Under the pieces are notes generated by a model, which made no database searches, was not told the origin of the DNA, and saw nothing but the letters and a program-made list of their open reading frames with translations. DNA of 64,000 bases from NCBI RefSeq assembly GCF_014201315.1, contig NZ_JACHDY010000006.1:186001-250000 (forward strand). Direction: 5' to 3'. The position numbers and the translations under genes are program-made. Shown in pieces: positions 1 through 8,039 of this stretch (positions within the stretch are counted from its first letter, which is position 1; each line of letters starts with the position of its first letter). The stretch comes from Edaphobacter lichenicola. Lineage in GTDB: Bacteria > Acidobacteriota > Terriglobia > Terriglobales > Acidobacteriaceae.

Positions 1-956
1 GCGATGCCGACTGCTGCTAACACGCCGTGACTGCTGAACTTGGCTTCGAGGACCATCATGACGACGGCGGCCAACAGAAGAACGATCGCTGTGTGCCGGA
101 CGGGGAGAAGGTTTAGCCCGAAGAGACCGAGGAGCACGAAGAGTGTGCCGATGGAGCCCGGGACGACGGTGCCGGGGACGTTGAACTCGAGGTAGATGAG
201 AAGCGCGCCGAGGACTAGCAAGAGCACCGCGATGTCAGGGTTGGTGAGTTTGCTGAGCAGGCGCTCGCGTTGGGAGGGGGCCGTGGAGATGATCTGTGTG
301 CCCTGGAGATGCAGGGTCTGGGTGGTGCCATCGAAGCGATGGATCGTGCGGCCGTCGAGGGCTTTGAGCAGGGAGGCGTCGTCGGCGGAGACCAGGTCGA
401 TCAGGTTCAGTTTGAGAGCCTCTTCGTCGCTGTAGGACTTTGAGTTGCGGACGGCGTCCTCGGCGGCAGCGACGTTGCGGCTGCGGCGGGAGGTGAAGGA
501 GCGCAGGAAGGCGGCAGCGTCATTCTCGATCTTTTCTTTGAGGATGGGATCGAGCTGGCGGCCTTCGACGATGGGGTGAGCCGCGCCTGCGTTGGTTCCG
601 GGGGCCATTGCGGAGATGTCGGCTGATTCGAGGAGGAAGAAGCCGGCCGAGCCTGCTCTGCTGCCTGTTGGGGAGATGAAGATGATTACGGGGACGGGCG
701 AGTTTTCGATGGCCTGAACCATGACGCGGGTGGACTCGAGCAGGCCGCCGGGGGTGCCCAGGGAGATCAGGACAGCTTCGGCGTGTTGGCTTGCCGCTTC
801 GTGGAGGCCGCGCTGGAGATAGTCCGCGGTGATGGGCTGGATGGTGTCGTGGATGGTGAGTTTGACGACGGTGCCGGATGCGGCAAAGAGCTTGCCAGGC
901 AGAACGCAGTAGATCGCCATCAAAAGGGAGAGGGCGACTCTTGCGGGGGAGTTCAT
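1..956 (-). CDS. NfeD-family membrane protease, ClpP-class (partial, C-terminus off the left edge)
   Basis: I translated about 318 residues on the minus strand with no stop before the window edge. The protein begins with a signal peptide (MNSPARVALSLLMAIYCVLP) and is followed by a ClpP/crotonase-like serine protease domain. The nucleophile is likely the Ser of SRAGSAGFF (about residue 100), and the Lys of SDEEALKLN (about 180) fits the Ser-Lys dyad known for NfeD/PH1510-type proteases. Hydrophobic segments follow (AVLLLVLGALLIYLEF and on), as in the membrane part of NfeD proteins. The family is thought to degrade membrane proteins such as stomatin partners. The start codon overlaps the stop of the upstream TPR gene by 4 bp (ATGA), so the two are probably translationally coupled. 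The C-terminal OB-fold region, if present, lies outside the window. Confidence 0.85.
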   Translation of the reverse strand, partial: MNSPARVALSLLMAIYCVLPGKLFAASGTVVKLTIHDTIQPITADYLQRGLHEAASQHAEAVLISLGTPGGLLESTRVMVQAIENSPVPVIIFISPTGSRAGSAGFFLLESADISAMAPGTNAGAAHPIVEGRQLDPILKEKIENDAAAFLRSFTSRRSRNVAAAEDAVRNSKSYSDEEALKLNLIDLVSADDASLLKALDGRTIHRFDGTTQTLHLQGTQIISTAPSQRERLLSKLTNPDIAVLLLVLGALLIYLEFNVPGTVVPGSIGTLFVLLGLFGLNLLPVRHTAIVLLLAAVVMMVLEAKFSSHGVLAAVGI

Positions 957-2587
957 GGCAGGCTCTGTCCGCGTGCCTGCAGGGCCTGACGCATGCCTTG
1001 CGCGGCAGAGTTCATCGGGTCGAGTTTTAGCGCCTTGCTGACGTTGCTCGCTGACGCTGACGGGTCGTTGGTCTGGAGATCAAGACGCGCGAGAACGAGA
1101 TAAGCCGGGACGTTTGGGCGCAGCATGATGGAACTCTGAGCCTCGGCGCGGGCGTCGGCTGCATTGCCGCTGCGCTCCCGTACCTGGGCGAGGCCGGCGT
1201 GAGCTTCTGCACTGGCAGAGTCCGCTGCGATTGCGGTCTGGAACTCCTGCTCGGCTTCGGGGACCAGACCTTGCGAGAGATACTCGTGGCCTTGACGCGT
1301 GTACTCGGCAGCCTGTTCCGCTGGTGGCAGGGTGGCCAGACGCATGGCGCGCATTTGATCGAGTTGAAAGGCAGCCTGCCGGAAGGAAGCCTCCGAGTAG
1401 GTGCGCCGGATGCGCTCGAGGGGATCGAAGTCAGACGAGGCTTCGGTGTCTGTTGCAGAGGCGGTTGGAGTCGGAGGTCTCCGCCCTGCGCTGATGCTGG
1501 TTTTGAGTTGTGCGGCTTCCGTGTCTGCTGGTCGCAGCTTGAGGGTCAGGTCCACTTCGCGCTTGGCTCCTGCGAAGTCGCCCTGGCGAAATAGGGCGAC
1601 GGCGAGGTTGTAGTGGTAGTCCGGGTCGTTGGGATCGGCCATCGAAGCGCGCTGAAAGAGAGGAACGGCGTTGTGGCCCTGACGGCTGGAGGCGACGGCC
1701 TGATTGTTGACGACCTCGGGGAGCGGAAGCCGGCTGGCGACGAAGGAGAAGGCTGATTCGGCCTCGGCGTACTTGGCGGTGTTGAAGCGGGAGAGGCCGA
1801 TATAGAACCCTGCTTCGAGAGCGCGCCGGTCGGTCGGGGGGATCTTCGCAAACGTAGCCGCGGCCTGGTCGTACTCTCGCTCCGCGTACTGGGCCTTGCC
1901 AAGAGCGAGAAGGGCTGCGGGATAGTTCGGGTTCGCCGCGATGGCTGCCTGGAGGCGCTTGACCCTCTCCTGCGAGGTTGGCGCGTCGGTGCCGCGAATG
2001 TAGTTCTCAAAGGCGCTTAGCTGGACTCCGCCCGAGGCTGCAAGAAAGGTCTGCTGGGCTACGTTGAAGTGAGGATCGATCTGGCGCGCGACCTTCCACG
2101 CAATGGCGTTTTCGACGTCGAAGAGACGATTGAGTTCGCTCGAATCCTGCAATGGCGCGGAGAGTCTGAGGTTTTTGACCTCGAGCACCTGCGCCTGCAC
2201 CGCGATGCGGCCGTTGATGACGTTGAAGCTGCCTACAATGACAAAGTCGGCGTCGAGATTTTGCGCGATGCGAATGGTGGTCGCGCGCGACGGCCTGAAG
2301 TCGATGGGCAGGCCGAGATGGTCGAGCGCGTACTGGCGGTCTTCGCGAGTAATCGTGAGGAAGCCCGCGGAGGTGAGGCGCTGATTCAACGTATCGGGAA
2401 ACGAATCACCGACCCACGCCAGGGCTGCCTGTCCGGAACGATTGTCGAAGGGAAGAACAAGAACGACGCGGCCACCGGTGTCAGCTGTTTCCGCAGATTG
2501 GGAGACTCCGGCAATGCTGCAGAGCAGAAGCAGCGAAAGGAGCATTGGCCGTTGGAGGATCGAGCGAACTTGAAGGCGCTTCGTCAC
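953..2587 (-). CDS. Exported TPR-repeat protein
   Basis: A 544-residue protein with an N-terminal signal peptide (hydrophobic LLSLLLLCSIAGVS near residues 16-30). Residues about 40-150 start with RVVLVLPFDNRSG, which resembles the CsgG/FlgO-like domain often found before TPRs in acidobacterial lipoprotein-like proteins. From about residue 195 onward there are degenerate tetratricopeptide repeats, clearest at about 310-350 (DPDYHYNLAVALFRQGDFAG) and 425-530. A low-complexity Ser/Thr/Pro linker sits near 370-385. The role is probably protein-protein scaffolding in the periplasm. It lies 49 bp downstream of a GT39 gene and overlaps the NfeD-like gene by 4 bp, so the three likely share a transcript. 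The substrate or partner is unknown. Confidence 0.85.
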   Translation of the reverse strand: MTKRLQVRSILQRPMLLSLLLLCSIAGVSQSAETADTGGRVVLVLPFDNRSGQAALAWVGDSFPDTLNQRLTSAGFLTITREDRQYALDHLGLPIDFRPSRATTIRIAQNLDADFVIVGSFNVINGRIAVQAQVLEVKNLRLSAPLQDSSELNRLFDVENAIAWKVARQIDPHFNVAQQTFLAASGGVQLSAFENYIRGTDAPTSQERVKRLQAAIAANPNYPAALLALGKAQYAEREYDQAAATFAKIPPTDRRALEAGFYIGLSRFNTAKYAEAESAFSFVASRLPLPEVVNNQAVASSRQGHNAVPLFQRASMADPNDPDYHYNLAVALFRQGDFAGAKREVDLTLKLRPADTEAAQLKTSISAGRRPPTPTASATDTEASSDFDPLERIRRTYSEASFRQAAFQLDQMRAMRLATLPPAEQAAEYTRQGHEYLSQGLVPEAEQEFQTAIAADSASAEAHAGLAQVRERSGNAADARAEAQSSIMLRPNVPAYLVLARLDLQTNDPSASASNVSKALKLDPMNSAAQGMRQALQARGQSLP

Positions 2588-2636
2588 AGATATGAGTATA
2601 GAGGGTCAGGGTTTCTGCGGCGGAAGGAGGGACGCT

Positions 2637-4250
2637 TCAACGATACGGGGGGAAGTGGAGTACAGCGGCCCACTCCCCTCTGCGGTGCGCCTGCCAGACG
2701 ACTTCGCCGTGGAGGATCGTCGCGACTTCGGAGGGGGAGAGGTCGCGATGGAAGTCGAAGTACTTCGTGTCCGCAGACTCGTTCTGCCGGCCGAGGTTTA
2801 CGCGATTCGCAGGGGGAGCCCACTTGGTGGAGAAGATGAGCGCTACATCGTAACTCCCAGGATCGGCGGCTGCTTTTCCGATCTGGTCTAGCGAAAAGTT
2901 CAGGATGGGCGTGGTCTTGACGGGATGATTGGTGTAGCCGAGCTCAGAACGGTTAAGCTCTGAGGTCGCAGGCCATGCCGTGAGTACCGTCGCCTGAGGG
3001 TATTTCAGGTCGATGAAGCGGACCGCCTGCTGATGGAGGACGATGAAGTCGCGGTAGGTGAGGTTGTCCTCGGGCGCGAAGGCATAGGGCGGGTTGATCC
3101 AAATGCCGGCGAGGAACGCTGCTGCGCTCAGGGCGGCGAGGAGGAGCCATCGCTCGGGAAGGCGGCGGCGCCAGGTGCTGACGCAGACCAGCAGGATGAG
3201 CGGGTACATCGGGAGCAGATAGCGTGTGAGCAGCGCGCCGCCGAGGATGGAGAAGGCGATCCAGTTGGCAAGGAGGATCACGCCGATGGCTTTGAGGGCT
3301 GGGCGAGAGATGGGGAGTCGCTTATTGGTTGCGGCGACGGGGAGGAACATCGCGGCGATCATGCACACGACGGGTACGAACATGTTCATGTGCGCAAAGA
3401 GGTGGAGGAGGCGATGCCAGAGACAGAGGGCGATGCGGTAGGCGTCGAGGTTTGCGGTGGCGTTGTAGCGGAGGAACTCCGGATTGCCGAAGACGAAGCC
3501 GGTGTGGTGATAGTGATACGCATACCAGGCGGCGAGCGGCAGGATTGGAGTCAGGAGTGCGACGATCCAGGAGGAGTGGAGTCTGCGTGACAGAGGCTCG
3601 CGGCGATTCTGCAGAAGGAGGGTTGTCTCCCACAGGACAAGCGCTACTGGCGTGACGATGGATGTCTCTTTCGACAGCGCAGCGAGAGAGAACATCACTG
3701 CGGCGTAGATCGGATAGATAGGATTCAGCGCGAGTCTCGACGGCGCCTCTGCGGAGTTCTGGTTGAAGTAGAAGGTCAGCCCCCAGAGCGTGAAGGCTGC
3801 GGCGAAGATATCAGCGTGAGCGAGTGTGCTCTGTGCGAACCAGATGGGATAGATCGCGGTGAGTAAGACCGTGACTGCAGCGACTGTGGTGTTAGTCAGC
3901 GTTCTCGCAAGCTTGAAGACACCGAGCAGACCAGCTGCGGCGACCATGCAAACCAGCGTGCGCGTGCCGCTGACGACGTATCCGGAGAGGTGCCACCAGG
4001 CGGCGAGGAGGATCGAAGGAAGCGGCGGGTGAGCGTTGGTGACGGTGCTCTGCGGGATCAGGGTGCCGGTACGGAAGAAGTCCCACGCGGCGGGAATGTA
4101 GTAGCCTCCTTCGTCCCAGAAGTAAGGGAGGCGAAGGAGGCGAAAGTGCGAGAGATAGACGGCGACGAAAAAGAGCGGATAGAGCATCCAGAGGGGGATG
4201 TTCTCGAAAGCTCGCTGCCCGTCTTCGTCAGTGCTGCTTTGGGGTCGCAC
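2637..4250 (-). CDS. Glycosyltransferase family 39-like membrane protein
   Basis: A 537-residue multi-pass membrane protein. Residues 41-50 (LPYFWDEGGY) carry the Asp-Glu pair in the first outside loop that is the catalytic signature of GT-C transferases of the ArnT/PMT (GT39) type. About ten hydrophobic segments follow, and a soluble C-terminal part of about 130 residues ends in PPYR. Members move a sugar from a polyprenyl-phosphate donor to lipid or protein on the periplasmic side; the acceptor here cannot be deduced. It starts 3 bp after the DUF3467 gene, so the two are almost certainly co-transcribed. A second GT39 gene lies at 17134-19017. Confidence 0.85.
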   Translation of the reverse strand: MRPQSSTDEDGQRAFENIPLWMLYPLFFVAVYLSHFRLLRLPYFWDEGGYYIPAAWDFFRTGTLIPQSTVTNAHPPLPSILLAAWWHLSGYVVSGTRTLVCMVAAAGLLGVFKLARTLTNTTVAAVTVLLTAIYPIWFAQSTLAHADIFAAAFTLWGLTFYFNQNSAEAPSRLALNPIYPIYAAVMFSLAALSKETSIVTPVALVLWETTLLLQNRREPLSRRLHSSWIVALLTPILPLAAWYAYHYHHTGFVFGNPEFLRYNATANLDAYRIALCLWHRLLHLFAHMNMFVPVVCMIAAMFLPVAATNKRLPISRPALKAIGVILLANWIAFSILGGALLTRYLLPMYPLILLVCVSTWRRRLPERWLLLAALSAAAFLAGIWINPPYAFAPEDNLTYRDFIVLHQQAVRFIDLKYPQATVLTAWPATSELNRSELGYTNHPVKTTPILNFSLDQIGKAAADPGSYDVALIFSTKWAPPANRVNLGRQNESADTKYFDFHRDLSPSEVATILHGEVVWQAHRRGEWAAVLHFPPYR

Positions 4251-4253
4251 GCT

Positions 4254-4571
4254 TTAGTTGACGGGACCTTCGGGCTGGGGAAGTTGCTCGAGTGTGATGG
4301 AGCCGAAGGTCTGCTCGTACTGGGCGAGATTATGGCCGAGCACGTTCCAGAGGGCCTTTGCCTGCTGGGGGCTGAGATAGATGCCCTGAAAGTTTTTCAC
4401 GTTCAATTCTTCGGGGTTGTCCTGGCTCATGGTGCCGAAGACGAGGAAGAAGTCCCAGACGCTCATGCGGACCTGCACGCTGTTGGCGTAGCCGTCACGG
4501 TAGTCTGCGGTGCTGGTGAGCTTGAGCTGGGGCTGTTTGTCCTGGGGGTGATTGGGGTTCTGCGGGCTCAT
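4254..4571 (-). CDS. DUF3467 domain protein
   Basis: A 105-residue protein matching the small DUF3467 family (conserved core YRDGYANSVQVRMSVWDF, then a segment around LSPQQAKALWNVLGHNL). The function is unknown. I chose the ATG at 4571, which has an AAAGAGA ribosome site just upstream. A longer reading to 4637 would run through the 3' half of the tRNA gene, and its extra residues (GVRVPSPAP) are simply a translated tRNA T-arm. The gene lies between tRNA-Leu and the GT39 gene, with 3 bp to the latter. Confidence 0.8.
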   Translation of the reverse strand: MSPQNPNHPQDKQPQLKLTSTADYRDGYANSVQVRMSVWDFFLVFGTMSQDNPEELNVKNFQGIYLSPQQAKALWNVLGHNLAQYEQTFGSITLEQLPQPEGPVN

Positions 4572-4607
4572 CGAATCTCTTTCGGGGTTGGGTTGCTTTT
4601 CAGATAT

Positions 4608-4691
4608 TGGTGCGGGAGAAGGGACTCGAACCCCCACGGATTTCTCCGCTTGGACCTAAACCAAGTGCGTCTGCCATTTCGCCACTCCCGC
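4608..4691 (-). tRNA. tRNA-Leu (anticodon UAG)
   Basis: The minus strand begins GCGGGAGTGGCGAAAT and ends CTCCCGC-A-CCA, giving a 7-bp acceptor stem, discriminator A and an encoded CCA end (4608-4610). The anticodon stem is CTTGG/CCAAG around the loop TTTAGGT, so the anticodon is UAG. The T-arm has GTTCGAGTC. A long variable arm (CGGAGAAATCCG) marks it as a class II tRNA, as expected for leucine. Confidence 0.95.
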
Positions 4692-4808
4692 ATTCTTCGT
4701 GGCTACACCGTGGTGGTGTGCGAAGAACTTGAGTGCCACCACCAGCCTATGGCAAAGGGGTGTTGATTGCAACGTTATCGGTGGGAAGAGAGGCGATCAG
4801 TGCCCCGC

Positions 4809-4985
4809 TCAATGCTTGATGAGCCACATGATCCAGCTGGCCGCGATAGTGCCTCCGACGAAGAGCACGAAGCAGAAGGCTCCGAAGCGGATCATCGTAC
4901 GGGGTTCGGAGCGCTGCGTGATGCCAAAGACGATTGAGGTAAAGAGAGCGAAGAGCAGGACTGCTCCGAAGTGCGAGATGGTCAC
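4809..4985 (-). CDS. Small two-helix membrane protein (58 aa)
   Basis: Reads MTISHFGAVLLFALFTSIVF from a GTG start at 4985 whose last bases overlap the TGA of the preceding gene (GTGA). It has two predicted transmembrane helices (residues about 6-22 and 33-54) and ends IMWLIKH. I recognise no family. The tight overlap with the DUF6677-like gene, and the fact that the frame is read naturally only from this point, argue that it is a real second cistron. Function unknown. Confidence 0.6.
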   Translation of the reverse strand: MTISHFGAVLLFALFTSIVFGITQRSEPRTMIRFGAFCFVLFVGGTIAASWIMWLIKH

Positions 4986-5395
4986 GAGCGTTTCCTCCCG
5001 GTGGCCAGCGAGTGCGCGTCGACGGCGGAGATGATGTTGAGGAGGCCGGCTACCACCATGAACTTGGTTCCGTAGTCGGCGGTGGCTACCTGCACGGTGA
5101 CCTGGCCGAGATCGAAGATGCGAGCGAGGACGTAGAGCAGACCGTTGCCGAGGTCGCCGGCGAAGTTGAGAATGTCGAGCAGGTCGCCGGTGTTGGGCGA
5201 GTAGATCTTGCCCTTGAGAGCGAGGCCGATGGTGAACATCGCGACGATCGAGACCATCAGGAGGCCGCCGCGTATCCATTTGCGTTGCAGGAGATGACCT
5301 GCGCCGGGGATGAGCCAGCCGGCGATGAGGACCATCGTTGGCATCGAAGAAGATTTGCCAGCGACCTGCGCCGGAGCTTGTACGTTCGTCGTCAT
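4982..5395 (-). CDS. DUF6677-like small membrane protein
   Basis: A 137-residue protein with three to four hydrophobic segments. Near the N-terminus it has the motif AGWLIPGAGHLLQRKWIRG, of the TM2-like type (a helix, a Gly-rich turn, then a basic stretch) seen in DUF6677 proteins of Acidobacteria. Family naming is from memory of the motif and is not certain. It overlaps the downstream 58-aa gene by 4 bp. Function unknown. Confidence 0.7.
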   Translation of the reverse strand: MTTNVQAPAQVAGKSSSMPTMVLIAGWLIPGAGHLLQRKWIRGGLLMVSIVAMFTIGLALKGKIYSPNTGDLLDILNFAGDLGNGLLYVLARIFDLGQVTVQVATADYGTKFMVVAGLLNIISAVDAHSLATGRKRS

Positions 5396-5507
5396 TTCAA
5401 TCTTGATGATACCAGTTGCGGGCTACTAATTTGTGGCTCACCGAGCCACCGACGAGTGGCTTCCCGTGTGGCGAATTCGTTGAAGACTCTGCCGCCAGAC
5501 TCTGCGG

Positions 5508-6752
5508 CTAGATTCTGACGAGTTCGGTCTGGATGCGGCCGGTGACTGCGGCTTTGCCTCTGCGGGCGATCATGTCGACCTCGCTGCGGATGCCGAATGC
5601 GTTGGGATCGCTGGCGCGGCCGGGGAAGTAGAGTCCGGGTTCGACGGAGAAGCAGGTGTTGGGGAGGATCAGGCGCTCGTCGTGGGTTTCGAGATTGTCC
5701 AGATTTGCGCCGTTGCCGTGGAGGACGGTGCCGATGTTGTGGCCGGTGCGGTGGGTGAACCATTCGCCGAAGCCGGCTTTGCGGATGAGGTTGCGCGAGG
5801 CGTCGTCGGCCTGCCAGCCGGCGATGGGTTGATTGGCGGCGAAGGCGTCCTGCACGACTTTGATGGAGGCGTCGCGGGCGTCGCGGACGGTGTTGAAGAT
5901 GAGGTGCTCACGTTCGGTGGGCTCGCGGCCGACGACGCCGGTCCAGGTGATGTCGTACCAGACGGCGGTGGGGTCGTCTTTGAGCTTTGCCCAGATGTCG
6001 ATGAGGACGAAGTCGCCATTGCGGATGGGGCGGGAGCTGGCGGCGGTGGACTCGTAGTGGGAGTCGGCAGAGTTGGGGCCGGCGCTGACGTTGGGGCCGT
6101 GCTCCCAGTCGAGTCCGACGCGCGCCATCGCCTCCTGCAGGTACTGCACCATGGTGTGTTCGTCGGTTCCATTGGAGTGGCCGCCGCCGGATCGTGCGCG
6201 GGTGCCGATCTCATTCCACGCTGCGGCGAGGATCTCGTCGATGTGTCGCTGCGCGACGTAGTGGGTGGCGAGTTGGGCGTCGGTGAGGACGGCTTCGAAG
6301 TGGCTTACGAGGTCGGCTGAGCTGACGATCTCTTTGCCCAGACTGCGGAGGAGCTCGATGGTGCCGGCGTCGACCATGGAGACGTACATGATGGCGTTGC
6401 GCGGGGAGTACTGCATGGCGAGCTTGGTCTGGCCTGCGAGGAGAGCTTCGATCTGCGCTTCGAGCTCCTGCCAGGAGGAGTAGACGGACTTTGTGCCGGG
6501 CAGGGAGTCGAGTCGTCCGGCTTCGATGCGATGGACCAACTTCTTCGGCTCGCCGTTCGCGGGGATGAAGTAGAACCAGCGGCGGGTGACGTGGGCGTTG
6601 GGGTCGAGGCCGAGGATCGAGTAGGCGAGGGGGTCGCGGTGGTGGTGGTCGTAGAAGAGCCAGCCGTCGATTTTATTTTCTCGGAGGGCTTGCTGGATGG
6701 CGGAGAGGTCGAATCTGGTCTGGCTCTGGGTGTCGGTGACGACGTTCGGCAT
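5508..6752 (-). CDS. M24 family metallopeptidase (Xaa-Pro aminopeptidase-like)
   Basis: A 414-residue cytosolic protein. The C-terminal pita-bread domain has all five metal ligands in order: Asp in LIDIWAK, Asp in WYDITWTG, His in HRTGHNIG, Glu in SVEPGLYFPG and Glu in RSEVDM. The N-terminal half (residues about 10-150) is the creatinase-like domain. Members cleave N-terminal residues next to proline with two metal ions. I chose the ATG at 6752 because GGAGGGGAGG precedes it; the open frame continues 49 codons upstream without a better start. It stands alone, downstream of the tandem repeat region. Confidence 0.88.
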   Translation of the reverse strand: MPNVVTDTQSQTRFDLSAIQQALRENKIDGWLFYDHHHRDPLAYSILGLDPNAHVTRRWFYFIPANGEPKKLVHRIEAGRLDSLPGTKSVYSSWQELEAQIEALLAGQTKLAMQYSPRNAIMYVSMVDAGTIELLRSLGKEIVSSADLVSHFEAVLTDAQLATHYVAQRHIDEILAAAWNEIGTRARSGGGHSNGTDEHTMVQYLQEAMARVGLDWEHGPNVSAGPNSADSHYESTAASSRPIRNGDFVLIDIWAKLKDDPTAVWYDITWTGVVGREPTEREHLIFNTVRDARDASIKVVQDAFAANQPIAGWQADDASRNLIRKAGFGEWFTHRTGHNIGTVLHGNGANLDNLETHDERLILPNTCFSVEPGLYFPGRASDPNAFGIRSEVDMIARRGKAAVTGRIQTELVRI

Positions 6753-6849
6753 GGTACCTCCCCTCCTGGGGTGAAAAGTGCGCAAAGTCTTCAAACCAGA
6801 AGACATGAGTCTGGACTTACTGGTCAAGTCTTCGCGGTTTAAATGCAAA

Positions 6850-6876
6850 GGCCCGGCTGTTGGCCGGGCTTCTTCT
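6850..6876 (-). terminator. GC-rich hairpin, likely intrinsic terminator
   Basis: A 7-bp perfect stem GCCCGGC/GCCGGGC (6851-6857 with 6863-6869), loop TGTTG. It is followed by a pyrimidine run on the plus strand and by CCTTTGC on the minus strand. It is placed to end the FkbM methyltransferase transcript before the M24 gene. The U-tract on the minus strand is short, so efficiency is uncertain. Confidence 0.5.
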
Positions 6877-6926
6877 TCAGCTTTAAGGTTATCAGGCATG
6901 TCAAGGTTTTTGCTGTGGAAAGCGGC

Positions 6927-7030
6927 GAGTTAGCGAGTTAGCTAGTTAGCTAGTTAGCTAGTTAGCTAGTTAGCTAGTTAGCTAGTTAGCTAGTTAGCTA
7001 GTTAGCTAGTTAGCTAGTTAGCTAGTTAGC
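6927..7030. repeat. 8-bp tandem repeat, 13 copies
   Basis: Thirteen contiguous 8-bp units: two of GAGTTAGC then eleven exact copies of TAGTTAGC. The array contains CTAG at every junction and puts stop codons in all six frames. It lies in the 332-bp spacer between the M24 gene and the FkbM gene; apart from the hairpin at 6850 and short leader sequence I see nothing else in that spacer. Confidence 0.97.
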
Positions 7031-7085
7031 TGAGCAAAAGATAATGGCAAAAGCAAAGGCAATGGATTGGTTGCCTGAAGGAGTT

Positions 7086-7925
7086 CTAGTCTTTGAGTGA
7101 GCCGATTTTGGAGGCGTAGATATATCCTGCGTTGCGCTGATCTGCGGGGTAGCCGGCGTCGTCGAGCCACTTTACGCGGAAGCCTTTTTGCTGGAGGCGC
7201 AGGATGATTTCGGTTGGGTCGCCGACGGTGTTATGGACCTCCATCGCTAAATTGTCGACCGCGTCGAGCCATTGCACCGAGTCGCGAAAGATGGCGAACT
7301 CTGCGCCCTCGATGTCCATCTTCAGGAAGTCGACGTGTTGGATGCCGTAGGTCTTCATCAACTCTTCAACCGTGATGGCCAGGTTGCTGTCGAAGTCGTA
7401 GGGGTCGCACATGGCGTGGAGCGCGTCGGAGTCGTGACGGAGGGACTCTCCGCAGAGGACGCCTTGATGAATCGTCAGCCCGGGTACGGTGTCCAGCTTT
7501 GCGCGAAAGGTGTTGTCGGGGTAGGTGAGGGGATCGATGCCGACGACCTTACCGCCGGGACCTGCCAGCTGCTTCAAGAGGCTGGTGACGACGCCGGTGT
7601 TGCAGCCAAGATCGAGGCAAGTGTCGAAGTTGAGCTGTTTGAACTCCCGGAAATAAATTCGACGGACGAAAAACTCTCGCAGGAAGGCGTAGCCGTTTCC
7701 GGCCGTGGTGTTGATTGCGTTTACATCTACGTCGAGGTCGCGCCCGAGCAGGTGAAAGCGCAGGACGCCGCGCATGGCGTGATCGGCGGAGTAGAATTTG
7801 CGCTCTCGCAGAACGGTGGGGGCGTTCTGCAGGACGGCGCCATACCAGCGCAGCGCCTGGGACTTTGGCATGGTGTGCCAGGTTTGAATTACGTCGTCGG
7901 CGAGGCGTCTGAGTTGTTGGGCCAT
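7086..7925 (-). CDS. FkbM family methyltransferase
   Basis: About 279 residues. The SAM-binding motif I is LDLGCNTGVVTSLLKQ (about residue 105-120), and the FkbM hallmark FLKMDIEGAEFAIF is near 200. FkbM enzymes O-methylate sugars or small molecules; the substrate here cannot be told. The ATG at 7925 has GGAG six bases upstream, which favours it over the ATG four codons earlier at 7937. No biosynthetic partners are adjacent. It is followed by the 8-bp tandem repeat and a terminator-like hairpin. Confidence 0.85.
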   Translation of the reverse strand: MAQQLRRLADDVIQTWHTMPKSQALRWYGAVLQNAPTVLRERKFYSADHAMRGVLRFHLLGRDLDVDVNAINTTAGNGYAFLREFFVRRIYFREFKQLNFDTCLDLGCNTGVVTSLLKQLAGPGGKVVGIDPLTYPDNTFRAKLDTVPGLTIHQGVLCGESLRHDSDALHAMCDPYDFDSNLAITVEELMKTYGIQHVDFLKMDIEGAEFAIFRDSVQWLDAVDNLAMEVHNTVGDPTEIILRLQQKGFRVKWLDDAGYPADQRNAGYIYASKIGSLKD

Positions 7926-7991
7926 GGGTGGCTCCATAATACAAGACGATCGCTAACGTGAGATGTCGGTTGGCTGCACGATGACGAAAGC

Positions 7992-8015
7992 AAGGCCGGG
8001 ATTGCTCCCGGCCTT
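7992..8015 (-). terminator. Intrinsic terminator after infB
   Basis: A 10-bp perfect stem AAGGCCGGGA/TCCCGGCCTT with loop TTGC, just past the infB stop. On the minus strand the stem is followed by GCTTTCG. A T-run is present on the plus strand side. Its position fits the end of the rimP-nusA-infB operon. Confidence 0.7.
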
Positions 8016-8039
8016 TTGTGTGTTACGTGATGGGTTTGG

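Noticed and set aside
4572..4637. 22-codon N-terminal extension of the DUF3467 protein
   Set aside because: It translates the 3' end of tRNA-Leu (GVRVPSPAP), a common artefact; the ATG at 4571 has its own ribosome site.
6927..7030. CRISPR-like array
   Set aside because: Units are contiguous 8-mers with no spacers; no cas genes nearby.
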